Source: Chiridota heheva
Taxonomy: Eukaryota; Echinodermata; Holothuroidea; Apodida; Chiridotidae
Reading direction: 5' to 3'
Length of the DNA stretch: 64,000 nt
NCBI GenBank assembly: GCA_020152595.1
Contig: JAIGNY010000466.1
Location: 825,001-889,000, forward strand
The position numbers were made by a program, and so were the translations under genes. This document shows positions 13,281-26,640 of this stretch, piece after piece. Position 1 is the first letter of the stretch. Each line of letters begins with the position of its first letter. The notes under the pieces are model-generated. The model saw only the letters and a program-made list of their open reading frames with translations, searched no databases and was not told where the DNA came from.

Positions 13281-14205
13281 GGCTGTTAGCTCTCAAGTTT
13301 GCTGTTGGCTCTCAAGTTTGCTGTTGGCTCTCAAATTGCTATTAGCTCTCAAGTTTGCTTTTAGCTTTTAAGTTTGCTGTTAACTCTCATTTGCTGTTAA
13401 CTCAAGTTTGCAGTTAACTCTCAAGTTTGGTGTTAGCTCTCATGTTTGCTGTTAGCTAAACATTAGCTCTCAAGTTTGCTATTAGCTCTCAAGTTTGCTG
13501 TTAGCTCTCAAGAATGCTGTTAGCTCTCTCAGGTTTGCTGAACATTAGCTCTCGAGTTTGCTGTTAGCTCTCGAGTTTGCTGTTAGCTCTCGAGTTTGCT
13601 GTTTGCTCTCGATTTTGCTGTCAGCTCTCGAGATTGCTGTTAGCTCTCGAGATTAGCTCTCAAGATCCCTATTACCTCTCAAGATTGAACATTGGCTCTC
13701 GAGTTTGCTGAACATTGGCTCTCGAGTTTGCTGTTAGCTCTCGAGATTGCTGTTAGCTCTCGAGATTGCTGTTAGCTCTCGAGATTGCTATTAGCTCTCA
13801 AGATCGCTATTACCTCTCAAGATTGAACATTGGCTCTCGAGTTTGCTGTTAGCTCTCGAGATTGCTGTTAGCTCTCGAGATTGCTGTTAGCTCTCGAGAT
13901 TGCTGTTAGCTCTCGAGATTGCTGTTAGCTCTCGAGATTGCTATTACCTCTCGAGATTAAACATTGGCTCTCGAGTTTGCTAAACATTGGCTCTCGAGTT
14001 TGCTGAACATTAGCTCTCGAGTTTGCTGAACATTGGCTCTTGAGTTTGTTGAACATTAGCTCTTGAGTTTGCTGTTAGCTCTCAAGTTTGCTGTTAGCTC
14101 TCAAGATTGCTGTTAGCCCTCAGGTTTGCTGTTAGCCCTTAGGTTTGCTGTTAGTTACAAGTTTAAGTTCAAGTTTTCTGTTACAGTAGCTCTCAAGTTT
14201 GCTTA
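13281..14205 (+). repeat. 19-bp minisatellite with CTCGAG core, ~45 units
   Basis: Unit GCTGTTAGCTCTCGAGATT with longer variants containing GAACATTGG. Outer units carry CTCAAG, inner ones CTCGAG, as if the centre has been homogenised. Confidence 0.95.
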
Positions 14206-14894
14206 TTACCTCATACAAACTCACTGTTAGTTTGTATCTGCTTGCAGTGACCTCGTTATAGCTTCAAACTGGCTTGTTTTTATATTGCACGCTCCTAATG
14301 GTTTAAAGTGTGCATGAGCTTGTGGACAAGCTTACAGCAGGGACCTTGTATTTAGAAGCTCGAGTGATTACTCCTCCTCGGACTCAATATATTAAGCAAG
14401 TTTTGTTACAGCAAGCAAACAATGTCATAATAATCACTTACGGCGCCAGGGTTAAGTTATTCTCAGCTTTTATGAAGACAATTTCAGCCCTGCTCAAATG
14501 CACAACATAACAATGAAAATTCCATTTAAATTTGTTATGTCAAAGAAATTGTTATCTTGCTATTATAAATTTGATCAGAGAGGCAGTAATTAACGTGAAT
14601 TCTTGTTAGTAGTTATCTGTTAGTCGAGGGAGTGATTTAATTGTATCATCCTAATTCCGTCTGATGTGTGGAATTTATTTCAGCCATTTTGCAAATTGCG
14701 TCCAGATGTGCATTTTTAATAGATTTCCAAGTTGATTTTGTTTGCTGGAAACCATCAATTGAGGACAATTATTCTTGAAATGGTTCAAGTTCACAGGATT
14801 CTTCAAATGCAAGAAAATGTTTGAATTAAGGAAAGGGTGGTCCCTGGCAAAAACTGATGATATATTGGTTAGTTTACCATCCCAACAAACCTCC

Positions 14895-15032
14895 ATTGGC
14901 GTATTTACGTCAAGACGCCCACAGCCATTTTATTAACCAGTCGTGGAGCACTGGTTGGAGATCCACCAGGAATTGAACGCGGGACGCTAGATTAGAAAGC
15001 TGAAGCTTTACAGTACTGCTACGGAGGTCTCT
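14895..15032 (-). mobile_element. tRNA-derived SINE, diverged copy on the - strand
   Basis: Read on the - strand it begins GACCTCCGTAGCAGTACTGT, has a B-box relative GCGTTCAATTCC (14969-14980), then GGTGGATCTCCAACCAGTG, the ACTGGTTAAT hairpin arm and GGCTGTGGGCGTCTTGACGT. These line up in order with the SINE at 25919. The tail is lost, so it is an old copy. Confidence 0.75.
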
Positions 15033-18000
15033 TTGGTCCGTTGCCCTGGGGGTTTCCCTTTAGTTACTTTTCAACTTGTAAAATATCAATACACATTTAG
15101 TATCTAGATGGTTTGTGATCATCTACATACAAACAATCTTGGACAAAGTTGAAGAGTATTTCAATGTTTTTTGTTGTTTTTTTAAATCAGATTCCAGCAT
15201 GTAAAAAAAAAAAAAGTAGTTTTGACTTGTCTATATTGCTTGTCTAATCTTATTATGTAAAATACCTTACAAGAACTAAGGGAAGGTAATTGATAAAAAA
15301 GTAACAGTTTAATAACATTTGATAAAATATATTTAAAAAATGATACAATTTTGTAAATAACAAAAACTGTTAGATTCCATGTTTAAATTAGACATGCGCC
15401 ACACTCTGGCCTTCGCTAACCGATTTACCAAATTTGTAGTCAGTAATTTTGTCTTTTATTTTAGTTAAACAAAGTAAAGCAAATTTATGTTTCCCGTGTT
15501 GAAGATGTAGTGACTAGAAATTGACAAAGTGAAAATAATCGTATAGTCCATACACAAATTAAAAAGGACTTTTTTCTTAAGATAAAAATATTGTCAAACG
15601 TTTTACCACAGATTATAGAAATTCTCATTAAGTACAGTGATATTTACTCGATTTTCATGGTAAAACGTTGGGTGGCGCTGGTTCAGTGATAAAATTCAGC
15701 TTGATATTTAGTTCCAAGTTCTTACCTTGCCTCCCTCTTATCAATGGACCCAAACTTTCATAACAAAGTAAAACACACTATCCACATACTTTAAAAAGCC
15801 CCTCATGTTCAGAAAAAAATGCTTGTGTTTGCTACACATTTTTTTCAGATAAGCTTGGACAAAACTTGTTGGGACCCCCCCCCCCCCCCTTCCCCTCTCC
15901 CATTCTATGATGGTGGAATGAGTGAAAATTGCTTTCCATGTCTCTGTATTTCCTAGTGAAATATTTTGACAACATTGAAAGGGGGAGGGTTGGGGTGCTG
16001 AAGATAGCTGTACATAAATATTTGAAATAACATGCAACCTTTCCCGTACAGCTGATTTTGTCCCAGATTGTAGTCTTCATAATCTCATTAATGACAAGAT
16101 TGGCCAAATTAACTTTCCTGGCAGTCCATGCATTCAAGCAGAGATATTTAATGATGAGTCTTGTGGTCTGTAGATTCAGGTTGGTGGTTGGCTTGTCTCA
16201 TCTGTAACTCCTTTTGATGGGTGGAATTTATGACATTCTTTCTTTCAAATTGATGCCATGTGTGCTGGTGATGTATATATTGGGAACAAGTTTGGAAGCT
16301 TGTGGCATTTTGGTAGAACAACTGGGGTGGAACAGAATGTTTGATTGAGAGGAATTTTGAGGATTATAATCAGAAATGTGAATTGGTGGCATTCAAACTT
16401 TGATTTTAGTTCTGTTTACAAATTTTTGCAAGCATTATGGTACAAGACGTGAAGTTTAATTTTGTTGATATGTTCGTGGGGCAGATTTCTTTGAAGCAAT
16501 CATTCAAACTTCCATGGATGTGATCCTGTCAAAACATGGATGGATTTACAAGTTCTACTTTTTTGAAATTTTGATGGATGTTCCAGTTCCAACCATCTGG
16601 TGTGTTGAAATTAATTTTAGTAAGTAAATGTGTGCACTCTGTGACTGAGTCCCCTGTTGTCAGCAATCAAGGCACATCTCCATTGAGAAAATATACTGTA
16701 GGCTTCTACTGCAAACGGATATCAATATTTTAAAAATGAATGCTTGAGACATTTTGCATTAATTGTCTAATATTCATTACTTGTATTTTAAACAATGGTG
16801 TTGATGAATCTTATCATAAGGATGGCTGTTTGAATTTTATCCTTTTTTTTTAATGTGAAAAATGTTTTGTTGACACGCATTTATCATTTCAACTGTGGAT
16901 CTTTGTCTAATATTGTAATCGTAATGGATCATAAAGGTTTTTAGTTTGAAGTCTATTTTCAGGTGAGTTTTTGAAATTTTGCCAGAGAAACTTTTCAGAT
17001 TTAAAAACGACAGCTAGGTTAATTGGGTGAAAGGTGAATTTTAAAGTTGATTTGCAAGTTGCAACACGCATCAGTTAAACATAACCAGGTCTTTGTGACT
17101 TGTGGAGAATTTTGTATCTGGTGTCCCCTTAATATCACATAGGACACCAAAATCTAGAATTTTGTTGGAAACTTGGAGTTAACCTACCCTCTTGTCACCC
17201 CCCCCCTCCCTATCTCTGTTCTTTTGGGGATATCATGGGTATGACCTATTGCAAGTCATGTGCTATTTTCATTAAAACAGCCCTTTTGTCAGTTTCAGGA
17301 ATTGCAGTTTTAAAAAAATTGTATTCTATTTTCAGATCTTTTTTGAAAGATATGACAATGCAATTTACAAATCAAATTCAATTTAAAACGAGAGATATTA
17401 ATTCATGCAACTGTTTATTCCCTAATGCATTTCCCCCCGAGATTTGTATGATGATGCATAGAATTCCTACACACTCTCATCTTCTCGGTTAGACAAGCGA
17501 TTTTGTGACTAACAAAGATAGAAAGGGGAACCAGCTAAGCTTCTTAAGATGAAAACCAATCACAGATATCCATCTGTTAATAGCCCACGACATAGTATCC
17601 CTTCATTAGCAAGAAATTTAAAACTTAATTTTTCTACCAGTGCATGAGAGATTTCATTTAGTTACAAGATGAATCATATACTCGTCTTCTGTAACATCAT
17701 CCTGCATCCTGCAGGGCCTGTAAATATCTGATCATACATGCATATTAAGATTACTATAACAGGAATGAACTTGTTTTTTGGAGTGTTGATCAAATATGAT
17801 AAAAAATAAAAAATATATACAAAAATTAGAATGATAGTCAGCTGAGGGAAATTGGCATGCAATGTGGATGAAGAAAGATGAGATTAATGTTAAGGTTTTA
17901 AAGTCTCGGGAACTTGCTAAGGACAATCAATATAGGTTGAGGTTATAAGGGCAAGTATATTCTAATTGTAGTTTAGTATGATATGTAGGTCATGTGAGAA

Positions 18001-19618
18001 CGTTTTCTTGGGCTCCAAACGGTGTATATTACACTAAGAGCCTCACTAAGATTAAGTGTAACGTATATACTTCAATTGATAAGTTAGGAGACTATTTCTT
18101 TGGAAAAATGGTCGTTTTTGTTCTTTAATTCTGAGACTTTTTGTTTGACTTGATTAATGCATTCGAGCATTCTGGAAAATGTGTTCAATTTCCTACACGA
18201 TTTGGTATTGTTGTTCTTTGTTCAATATCTCCTTTTTGTGCTCCATGTTGTATGGACAAAGAAAACATTTCAAACATCAAACCACAGAACCCAAGTTTTG
18301 TATTTTCAGTTCTAAGCTGATTTCATCACCTTTGTGTAGACTGTGGAGTTCTTCTTAAGTTCATTCCAAAGTCCAACCCATCCACCTGTCTCCATAACAA
18401 AGACCTAGTACCATAATCAAGGGTTATTTTCAGTTTCTTAGAGACACCAAAATCATACATTGTTACTGTAATGAACATCCTTTTCTGTGCACCCATAATT
18501 ACCAAAGCATTTCAAAGTGTTGAGCAAATCATTGGTTTGAGCTAATCTTAAGGGAGCAAAGAGAATGGATTAAGATATGAAATGTTTACATTAAGCAGTA
18601 ATTGCTAAGCCAGCTTCTCAGAGCATTTTATAATTGTTGTGTGCAGTGATGATTACACTGCAAAGAGTGGCATGCAGACTGGACTAATTAAATTAGGTTT
18701 TCTTTTTATTGTGGTCTCAACTACAACTGTGTAGTTTCTTTGTAAAACTTGAGTCATTCTGTTTGTTGTTCATGTTGGTAGGAGATTGGAATGAATTACC
18801 TCAAGTCTTTTACTCTTCTATACATTGCGATCTTTGTGTCAAAAGGAAAGTTGCTTGTTTGTACATAATATATTTTAAGAGTTTTGGCTTCAAGCAACAA
18901 CTTGTGTGGCATGTGGGGACATCTTTACAAAGTTGCAGCTTTATAAATGTTCGTTGGTAAACTTGCGTCTCTGACAGTGGTTCCCGAGATATTTTAATAC
19001 TGGAGGATGTCATTGGACGACATATTAAAGGATTTGTGCATCAATGACAAGAGGAACATGCATGGCTCTGGAATACTCCCAACTGACCAAAAGGTGAAGC
19101 TATGGTCTAGACCAGGAGTTGGTAATTAGGCCCTGTGTTGTGTTTATCAAACATAAGTTTGTTATGTGTTTTAACTAATTAAACTCTTCATTTTTATTTT
19201 AGGTCTAAAGATTTTAAAAGCAATGTTGTTCTTCTTCCAAGGGTATTACTAACCAACCGTTTGTTTATTACTAATGATGGTACTATAGCTCCATGGTACT
19301 ACCAAACAGTTTTGAAACATTAAGATATCTTAGGGTAAAGGGGAAGTGAAAACGCTCCCCACAACTTAATTGCTGAGTTCTTCCAGAAAAATCCTTCAGA
19401 TAAAATTATCTCCTTCCTTCATTATGCTTCCCTCTACAAGCATTTTTAATTCTCCTCTTCCACCCCCTCTCTACTTTGTTTTTGTTTTACCCATGCACCT
19501 CCTCTCTCGATAACAGCTTTCTGACTTTTGTTCTTGAATTTCTCTCATTCTCCCCCTGGTTTATTTTATTCCTACCTCTAAAATGATCTGACCTCTCAGG
19601 CACAATTTGACCCTTGTT
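15033..19618. other. AT-rich intron or intergenic stretch
   Basis: No supported feature. A C run at 15877-15889 and another at 17199-17207 are simple sequence. A short open stretch near 18978-19047 was considered and rejected. Confidence 0.5.
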
Positions 19619-19667
19619 GTCGTGGTGCCGTTAAGACCTCATCAAACAAACAAACAAACAAACACAA
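19619..19667 (+). mobile_element. Retroposon 3' tail fragment
   Basis: GTCGTGGTGCCGTTAAGACC followed by TCATC and (AAAC)n. The same tail occurs at 21985. The CT-rich stretch before it (about 19430-19618) may be the end of a LINE 3' UTR, but no reverse transcriptase frame is seen. Confidence 0.65.
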
Positions 19668-20742
19668 ATTTTAGAGGAATTGTTTACAACATTTGTACAA
19701 AATTGCAATAAACCTTTCCCTGTATTTCTATAACTACTGAACAACGAGTTTAAAATTTAAGCTGGTTTTTGTCCGTAATGTCATTAACCTCCAGCAAGGT
19801 AACCTATGTGAGACGATGCGCTAAAACTCCCCTGAGTGTAAATAGGCACCCTGGTATACATCTCCCATTTTCTTTATCCAAGAAGAAGTGGTATGTTTGT
19901 GTGTATCTTTTTTGTAAACACTGTCCTCAGAACCTTTTCAATACTTCTGGTTTTAGTGTCCCCCAATTGGGGGTCCTCTTGAATTCCAGCCTGCAAGTAG
20001 CATTGATTATCCCCAGAGGGTTAGACCTATGATGTCATTGTCTTGCAATCAGAGCTGACTGCCTAAACAATTGTGGGCTGTAACCTTGGACAGTTTCTAC
20101 CGACCGTTTTATCTGATAATGTAAAGAATAGCTGTTTTATTGATCATTCTTTTGTTCGTGTTGGAACACAATATTTGCCGGGTTTTTTTTTTGTTTATTT
20201 CGACGACGGTTAGTTTAAGTCTAACCAAATACAGCAGCCTCTGTATAAACCAGAGAGTTGCAACTCACTGTATAATTAAATATGAGTGTTTGCAGTATGT
20301 GTTCCTACACTGAGTTTTGTCTGGAATGAAATGTATGTGTGTGAGGAATATATTCAAACATTCAGGTAGGGAATTTCTTTCTTATATGCAACAGAGTAAT
20401 GCAAACTTTTTCAGTTTTGTCTCAGAAGTTAATGATTTACAATTTGTGAATTTTCTCATCAGTTTTTCATCTTTCATTAAGTGTCATCTTGTGACATGGA
20501 ATGTTTAGATGTGATAGAATGGTGTGGAATGCTAGCAATTACCAAACATATTTTCATATAAATAGAGATTTTATTGTATGTGTTGAGTTTTAGTCTACAA
20601 CTGATGAGTAGAATAGCTAGGTCATTCGGGTATTGCTATTTGTAGAGCAATCCTGTCGACACTTGAAAACTAAAAAATGATATTTCTCACACTTCTCTTT
20701 CATCAAGAAAATACTGGAATAGATGTGTGATGTGGTAATTAA

Positions 20743-21050
20743 TGCACTTGTCAGCTATATGACTCACCCCTACTACCCCCGACAATGTGAGTCATTGACA
20801 TGTGAATTAGTGGCTCACATGTGCATCATTGTATCAATTTGTCAGTCACCAGAGTGACTCTGGGGTGGGTCCATGTACTTTAGACCCATTGACTTTGTAC
20901 AGAGGAGATTGATTTGGGGTTAGTCATTTTCACAAAAAATTGTCAGTCACCTGAGTGACTGAGGAGTGCATCAATGTACATGTTTTGTCCACCCACTAAG
21001 ACTCGCCTTTTCCGCGGGTGCAGAGGTGAGTCACACAATTGACAAGTGTA
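20743..21050 (+). mobile_element. MITE family A, copy 2
   Basis: A ~308-bp element. The left end TGCACTTGTCAGCTATATGA and the right end TCACACAATTGACAAGTGTA are imperfect inverted repeats. Internal GTCAGTCACCAGAGTGACTC and GTCAGTCACCTGAGTGACTG are themselves small palindromes shared by all four copies. No open frame of note. Confidence 0.88.
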
Positions 21051-21984
21051 AAAGTTCTAATATCAGTGAGTTGCTGTACTTGAATGCCAGCATGAAATCT
21101 TAAATCAATTCTTGGGGATGGAGATTAATTTTACAATTGATTTCCAGTAGATAAAATGACATCACCCCTCTATTGATGACTTTCTACACCTACCAATTTT
21201 AAGCCAACTTCTTGAATCTTTAGGTTCTACATCTCCAGAATGGAGCAAGCTATCATAGGGGTAGCCAGGCAGGGTAAATTTGCTCCCCCTCCCCACCAAT
21301 GGCTCCCTAAAAGTAAAAAGGTCCAGAAACTGCTAAATGTTCTGGCATCGACCTTTGTTATTTGCTCTTCATTAGAATTTTAGCTTCTGAACAGTTTAAA
21401 AACCGCTATAGACCTAATCTACCAAATGCAAAATAACGTCATCCGATGGCAATTTTGTAAACAAACCAAATTTTGGTAGACAAAGCGCAGCGCAAACGAT
21501 CAATGCAGCTTATCAGTAAAAACTTAAACAAACAGGCCTAGTAACTTTAGAATCTCAGTGATTATTCCAAATTTTACCTATAAAATGCTTTTTTACTTAT
21601 CGAAAACCATACATATTTCACTCAAAAGAAATTGTTATTTATTCTGGAATCCTAATTTGGCATTAAAGCTGCAATTTTTAAATCAATTCTTACAAGATAA
21701 TGATTAATAACATTAGGCCTTACTTTAAAATGTTAGCAACTTTTGCCTAATGACAGAGGCCGAACTTCTTAGTCTTACCTTACAAGTTACATGTCTTAAT
21801 TAGGCTTACTGTAATGTTAGTGTACTTCATTTTTGCTGAAAAAAGAAACCAAACAAATTAAAAGAACAACATGTGTAGATTTTGTTCATAGATTTTGACT
21901 AAATTCGTCTCAAAGGTTTAATAACAGGCCTTAGTCTACACAGTATTCAGTTTGTGTATGGCATAACTTCAACACAAACGTAAT

Positions 21985-22015
21985 CGTGGTGCCGTTAAAC
22001 CCTCATCAAACAAAC
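21985..22015 (+). mobile_element. 31-bp retroposed tail with target duplication
   Basis: CGTGGTGCCGTTAAACCC plus TCATCAAACAAAC is flanked by AAACGTAAT on both sides (21976-21984 and 22016-22024). It looks like an extreme 5'-truncated insertion of the same retroposon tail as at 19619. Confidence 0.7.
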
Positions 22016-22024
22016 AAACGTAAT

Positions 22025-25000
22025 ACTAAACACTAACAAATACAAAGTTAGGTAAGAAATTAGAATAGAAGATAGACAGGGCAGAAGTATTTAGGCCTCG
22101 AAGTTAGATAAATATATGCCTTAATAGTAATATATTAAAAGGTTTTGGTTACTGTGTGATTTTGGTATGAGCTTCCATGCTACAAATTACAATTCAATTC
22201 AAACTAACGTTAGGCCCAGTGAATAAATTAAACAACACAATGCAAATATGGTGCTGCATTATTGGCCCTTCATTTAAGTTATAAAACTTAGCTTACTGCA
22301 ACTTAAGAATTGTTTTTTGCATGGTACCCTCTCATTTCTTGACTACATTTAGGCCTATCTCATTAACATGTTTATGTGCCTAGCCCACTGTATTATTTTT
22401 TAACTTTAAAGATCAGTACCATCTAACCTTTGTAAGTTGTAACATGTACTACATGTAGCCTCTCATTTGACAAGCAGTACTAAAGTGCTCATATTTAACT
22501 ATTTATTGACCGACCACATTTGGGATGCAATGAAATTATGTTTGAACTGAGCTTGATGATCTTTTCATATATAAGATCATTGGTAATTAATATTCTGTTT
22601 AAATGAAGTTTAGTCCAAGTTAGTTGATATAGGCACATGATATACAAATATTAGCAATGGGTGTGGCAAAGGTTATTCTTATTAGTAATAAGACCAGTAG
22701 TTTTGCCAACTACATTGGAAACAGCTTATACAATTTTCTGCCACGATTGAGAATTGTGGGCGCATTTTATTCCTAATAAATAAAAACAAAATAGTGATTG
22801 CTTAATGTTATATATCATATGTGATGAAAACACTTCTTAGTATTCCTTTGAGTGAATATAAAGATTAACCATGGGAAATTTTATATAGGCCTACATTCAT
22901 TTCACTTCATCAGAAAAAGTGTTCGCATGACTGTAAGTTATTCAAGAAATTTTGATTTTCTCATTTGATAATATTCCATGAAGATAGAGCTTTAATGCAT
23001 ACAGGTACACAATAAGCATATTTTAATATATCAATATTTGGCGGCTTCTTACATAGATAATAATTAATAATTTTCCTGAAAGTGTTTCACATTTTTGATA
23101 AAAATTTGGTCTTCAAGCATACACAAAGCTCACCTATTAAGTTAATTACTAGTGTAGGCAAAGAAAAGTATGCAAAGATGCAATGTTTTTATGTATTTTT
23201 ATGTACACATTTCATATACTCCCATTTAACAAACAAAAGTGTATGTACACATCTACAATATCAAGTTGCATAGTATATGGCCTAATTCAAGCATTAAGAA
23301 AAATTACATTTGGATGATCATGCATATAGTCTGAGATTATGATCTGATGATGAGATGAATAGACCATGTCTGTTTTTATTATTTTTTATTCATATCATTC
23401 ATCATTGAACTGAAAGCTGGTTAAGGTGTAGTCAGGTAACATCTGACTGTACTACACGCTATAGCCCCGCATGGCTGCTATACACAAGAATATGCAAGGA
23501 TTGCTTTGCAAGTAGCGCCTACTGAGGTGTTTATCTCACTAGTTAAGATGAGGCCTTGTGAAAATATATAATAGCAAATACAAAATCAAACATCAGTAAA
23601 AAATTGGCAAAAAGACATTAGAGCAAAAGTAACAAACCATACATTATAATTGTATGATAAAATCTAAGACATCTAAAAGATGATGTCAACTTTTCAAGTT
23701 TTGATGATAGTACTGTGTGTGTGTATGATATCAACATACAGTACTTCATTTCAATCTTATCTCCTCATTAAGCTTGATGTTTAAAGTACTTTCGGTGGTG
23801 ATATGGAATGACAAAATGTATGAACTTGGTTAATACATCATCAGGTATTTGCAGTCATTCAAATGACCAATTTAGCATTGTGTAACATTGCCTTCAAAAC
23901 CATTCCCTTCATGTAGCCTAGCATGAATATCAAACTTTTTAAAAGGTACAACAATTTTTGGTATTTATATCTACAATGTATGGCCATCCTATAGAGGTAG
24001 TATCTTATATCGTTCAAAATGGTGTAAAAAGAACCTTAATTCAGTGGCCCTTGCTTAGTTTAGAAAACACCCATAAGATACAGACCACTCTAAACCAAAA
24101 AGTATATATAAATCCCAGAAATAAATTCCCTATCAAATCCACATCTAGATTTGATATAATTCACATGCATATTAACCAGATAAAGACATCAAATGTATTT
24201 GTATATGAACATTTGATCAATTTGATATCTACCTGGGCCTATATGTAATTAGCTATTAGTCAGCGCAGTGCAAGTGATGCTTTCTTTGATTTTGTATGGT
24301 CCTTGAACTTCAGTGGGTTATGCTTCAAATTAGTATGTAGTATACTGGCTGAAAATATCAATCATATCTGCGGGTTTTTTTGGTTTTTTTTCTACTGATA
24401 CTGGTCCTTCTCGCATTTACGGCTTACATCTTTTTAAGTTGGACAAAATTTAAATAAAATGTTTATTTAGGCCTAATTACAATCGCCGAAAGAGTTTTCC
24501 AGCAATTAATAACTGTTTATCAAAATCCATATTTCCATACGTTAATGCTAATACTGGCCTTGGTTAAAAGACTCGTGCAAAGTTGGAGCTTTGTTTACTT
24601 GCAAAACAAATTTTCAGTCAATATCACAAGCAACTGTGTGGATTACTCCCCACTACTATTCTGCATTGAAATTATTGACTAAATTCAAGCGTTTTATGCA
24701 AGATTAATGATGAAATAGGTTAAAATAGCCCATTTAAAATTGATGTAACTGATAAGTAATCGAGCACAATATGCGTAGTTTGCATACGTATTTCCCAGGC
24801 CCGCACTGTGCTTACCAATTTGCTTGCCTTTATAAAGTTTCCAGATGGTAAACAACTTTTGGATTAGGTCTATTTTGACACAATTTTGGAGAGTGCAATA
24901 TGCTGGCTACACCCCCTGTAATTCTTAGTTCACTGCTCTGTTTGTCATCTAAGATGGCCATGTCCAGCCCCTAAACTAACATTTAAAACTTGCACCTGGC

Positions 25001-25918
25001 TGCCCCAAGAAACCAGGCTCAACATTTGAAGAGCAATGTACCGACCATGAGGTATGTTTCCCCCCAAATAGCTGTGGAATACCATCCACAGATTTCATTC
25101 AACTGTATAAATACCACAACTGAATTCCTTTTATGATGTGAAAATAAAAGGCTAATTCAAGGTTTAAATGTTGTTTTTTAGGTCTATTTAAGGCTGTGTA
25201 CATTAACCTTTGCCCTCAGGATGACTAATCTGAGGTTTGTTAATTACCTATTATATACCACAGAAAACTAATATTGAACTTGATCAAAAGAAATTGGCTA
25301 TGCACCCACCCTTTGGTATATCATACAGGGCATGCCCTCCTTGGTTGAGCAGTTGAGAACGTGAATTGAGTGCGTTGACAAGATTCTTTGATTCATTAAC
25401 CCGTACCTTTAGAATACCAATTTGGTTGCATATACTTTTCTTTGGCAAAAGTTTATGTTCTGGTATTATTGGGTCGTGCTATTTATAGAAACAGACAAAA
25501 TTTGAATTTTTTATTTTTTATTCCGTCAATATCGTGTGCTGGAATTGAACCTACCATTATTTATTTGATTCTGAAGGAGAGTTCATTGGTATGTAAGTTT
25601 CTTCGCTTTTTAGGGTTTTTTGTGTATGGTTGGGGAGGGGGGAGAAATGTAGTTCATTCATTAAAATTATTACTAGTTAAACAATGGTGGCATATGACCT
25701 CATTTGTATTCCTACTTCCTGCAATTTTCTTTGTTATAAATTCTGCTTCTAATCTAGGAAGGAGCTGTTTCTGAGTCAAACTTTCTTTAGATCAGTCTCA
25801 ACCTCATTTATTCTCATTTTTAAAGCTGACCTATTTTGACTAATTGTTTTGTTGAAAATAAAGTTTCATATACATTTTTGTTAGAAGTAAAATTAATTAA
25901 CCCTTGTTACAATAATAC
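22025..25918. other. AT-rich intron or intergenic stretch
   Basis: Nothing recognisable on either strand; frames at 23958-24248 and 25442-25774 have no family resemblance or splice context. Confidence 0.5.
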
Positions 25919-26094
25919 AGACCTCTGTGGGGTAGTGGTTAGTGCTTTGTCCTCTCACCTGCACGTCCCAGGTTCAAATCCCGGTGGGTCTACAACCAGT
26001 GAGCTCACAACTGGTTATCAAAGGCCGTGGCCATCTTGATATAATGTCCAGCACAGGATGCTTTCGGGCGTTAAACCTTGCTATGCTATGCTAT
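25919..26094 (+). mobile_element. tRNA-derived SINE
   Basis: A ~175-bp element. The head resembles a tRNA gene: GGGGTAGTGGTTAG in the A-box position and GGTTCAAATCCC (25971-25982) as B box. It is followed by a hairpin AACCAGT...ACTGGTT, a body GGCCGTGGCCATCTTGATAT, a CGGGCGTTAAACC motif and a (CTATG)n tail. RNA polymerase III would drive it. It has no CCA-stem or cloverleaf completeness expected of a working tRNA. Confidence 0.88.
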
Positions 26095-26478
26095 AAATAG
26101 AATGAAGAATAAAAGATAGTTTCACAATAACTTGAAATGAAAAGTTGTGTCAGAAATAGCAGGCACCCTTTTGTCCCTGAAACATCTGATGCCTGTCTGC
26201 AATTTTGTGCTGTTATGTTTGTTTTTGTCACGTATACATTCAGGATCAGGCATTTAAATTTGTAAGGGACTGCAATTGGATGGATGTTGTGTACTTGTTT
26301 AGGACGTGTGTTGTTCCTTTTAATTTGTTACTTGCAAACCTATCAGTGAAATGCACACATATCTCAGTATAGCACTTTCTTAATATTTTCTATTGTGAAA
26401 GTTTTCAATGTAAACCAATATCATTCATCATCATAATGTTTCTGATAAAAGTGCAAACAATGTAGGTGAAATAGGGGT

Positions 26479-26484
<6 letters not shown>

Positions 26485-26554
<70 letters not shown>
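26485..26554. repeat. (TA)n microsatellite
   Basis: About 35 TA dinucleotides. The flank TACAATGTAGGTGAAATAGG with TTCTATTTATATATA is repeated ~138 bp downstream (about 26597-26640), so the locus itself was locally duplicated. Confidence 0.95.
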
Positions 26555-26557
<3 letters not shown>

Positions 26558-26640
26558 GTTAATGAGATTTGTTGGGATTTTTGTCAACTTGGCTACAATG
26601 TAGGTGAAATAGGGGGTTCTATTTATATATATACATATTT

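Noticed and set aside
18978-19047. Short open segment after CTCTGACAG
   Set aside because: Frame closes at a stop with no good donor before it.
25919-25992. Possible tRNA gene
   Set aside because: A and B boxes are present but the cloverleaf is imperfect and SINE body and tail follow; a related copy exists at 14895.
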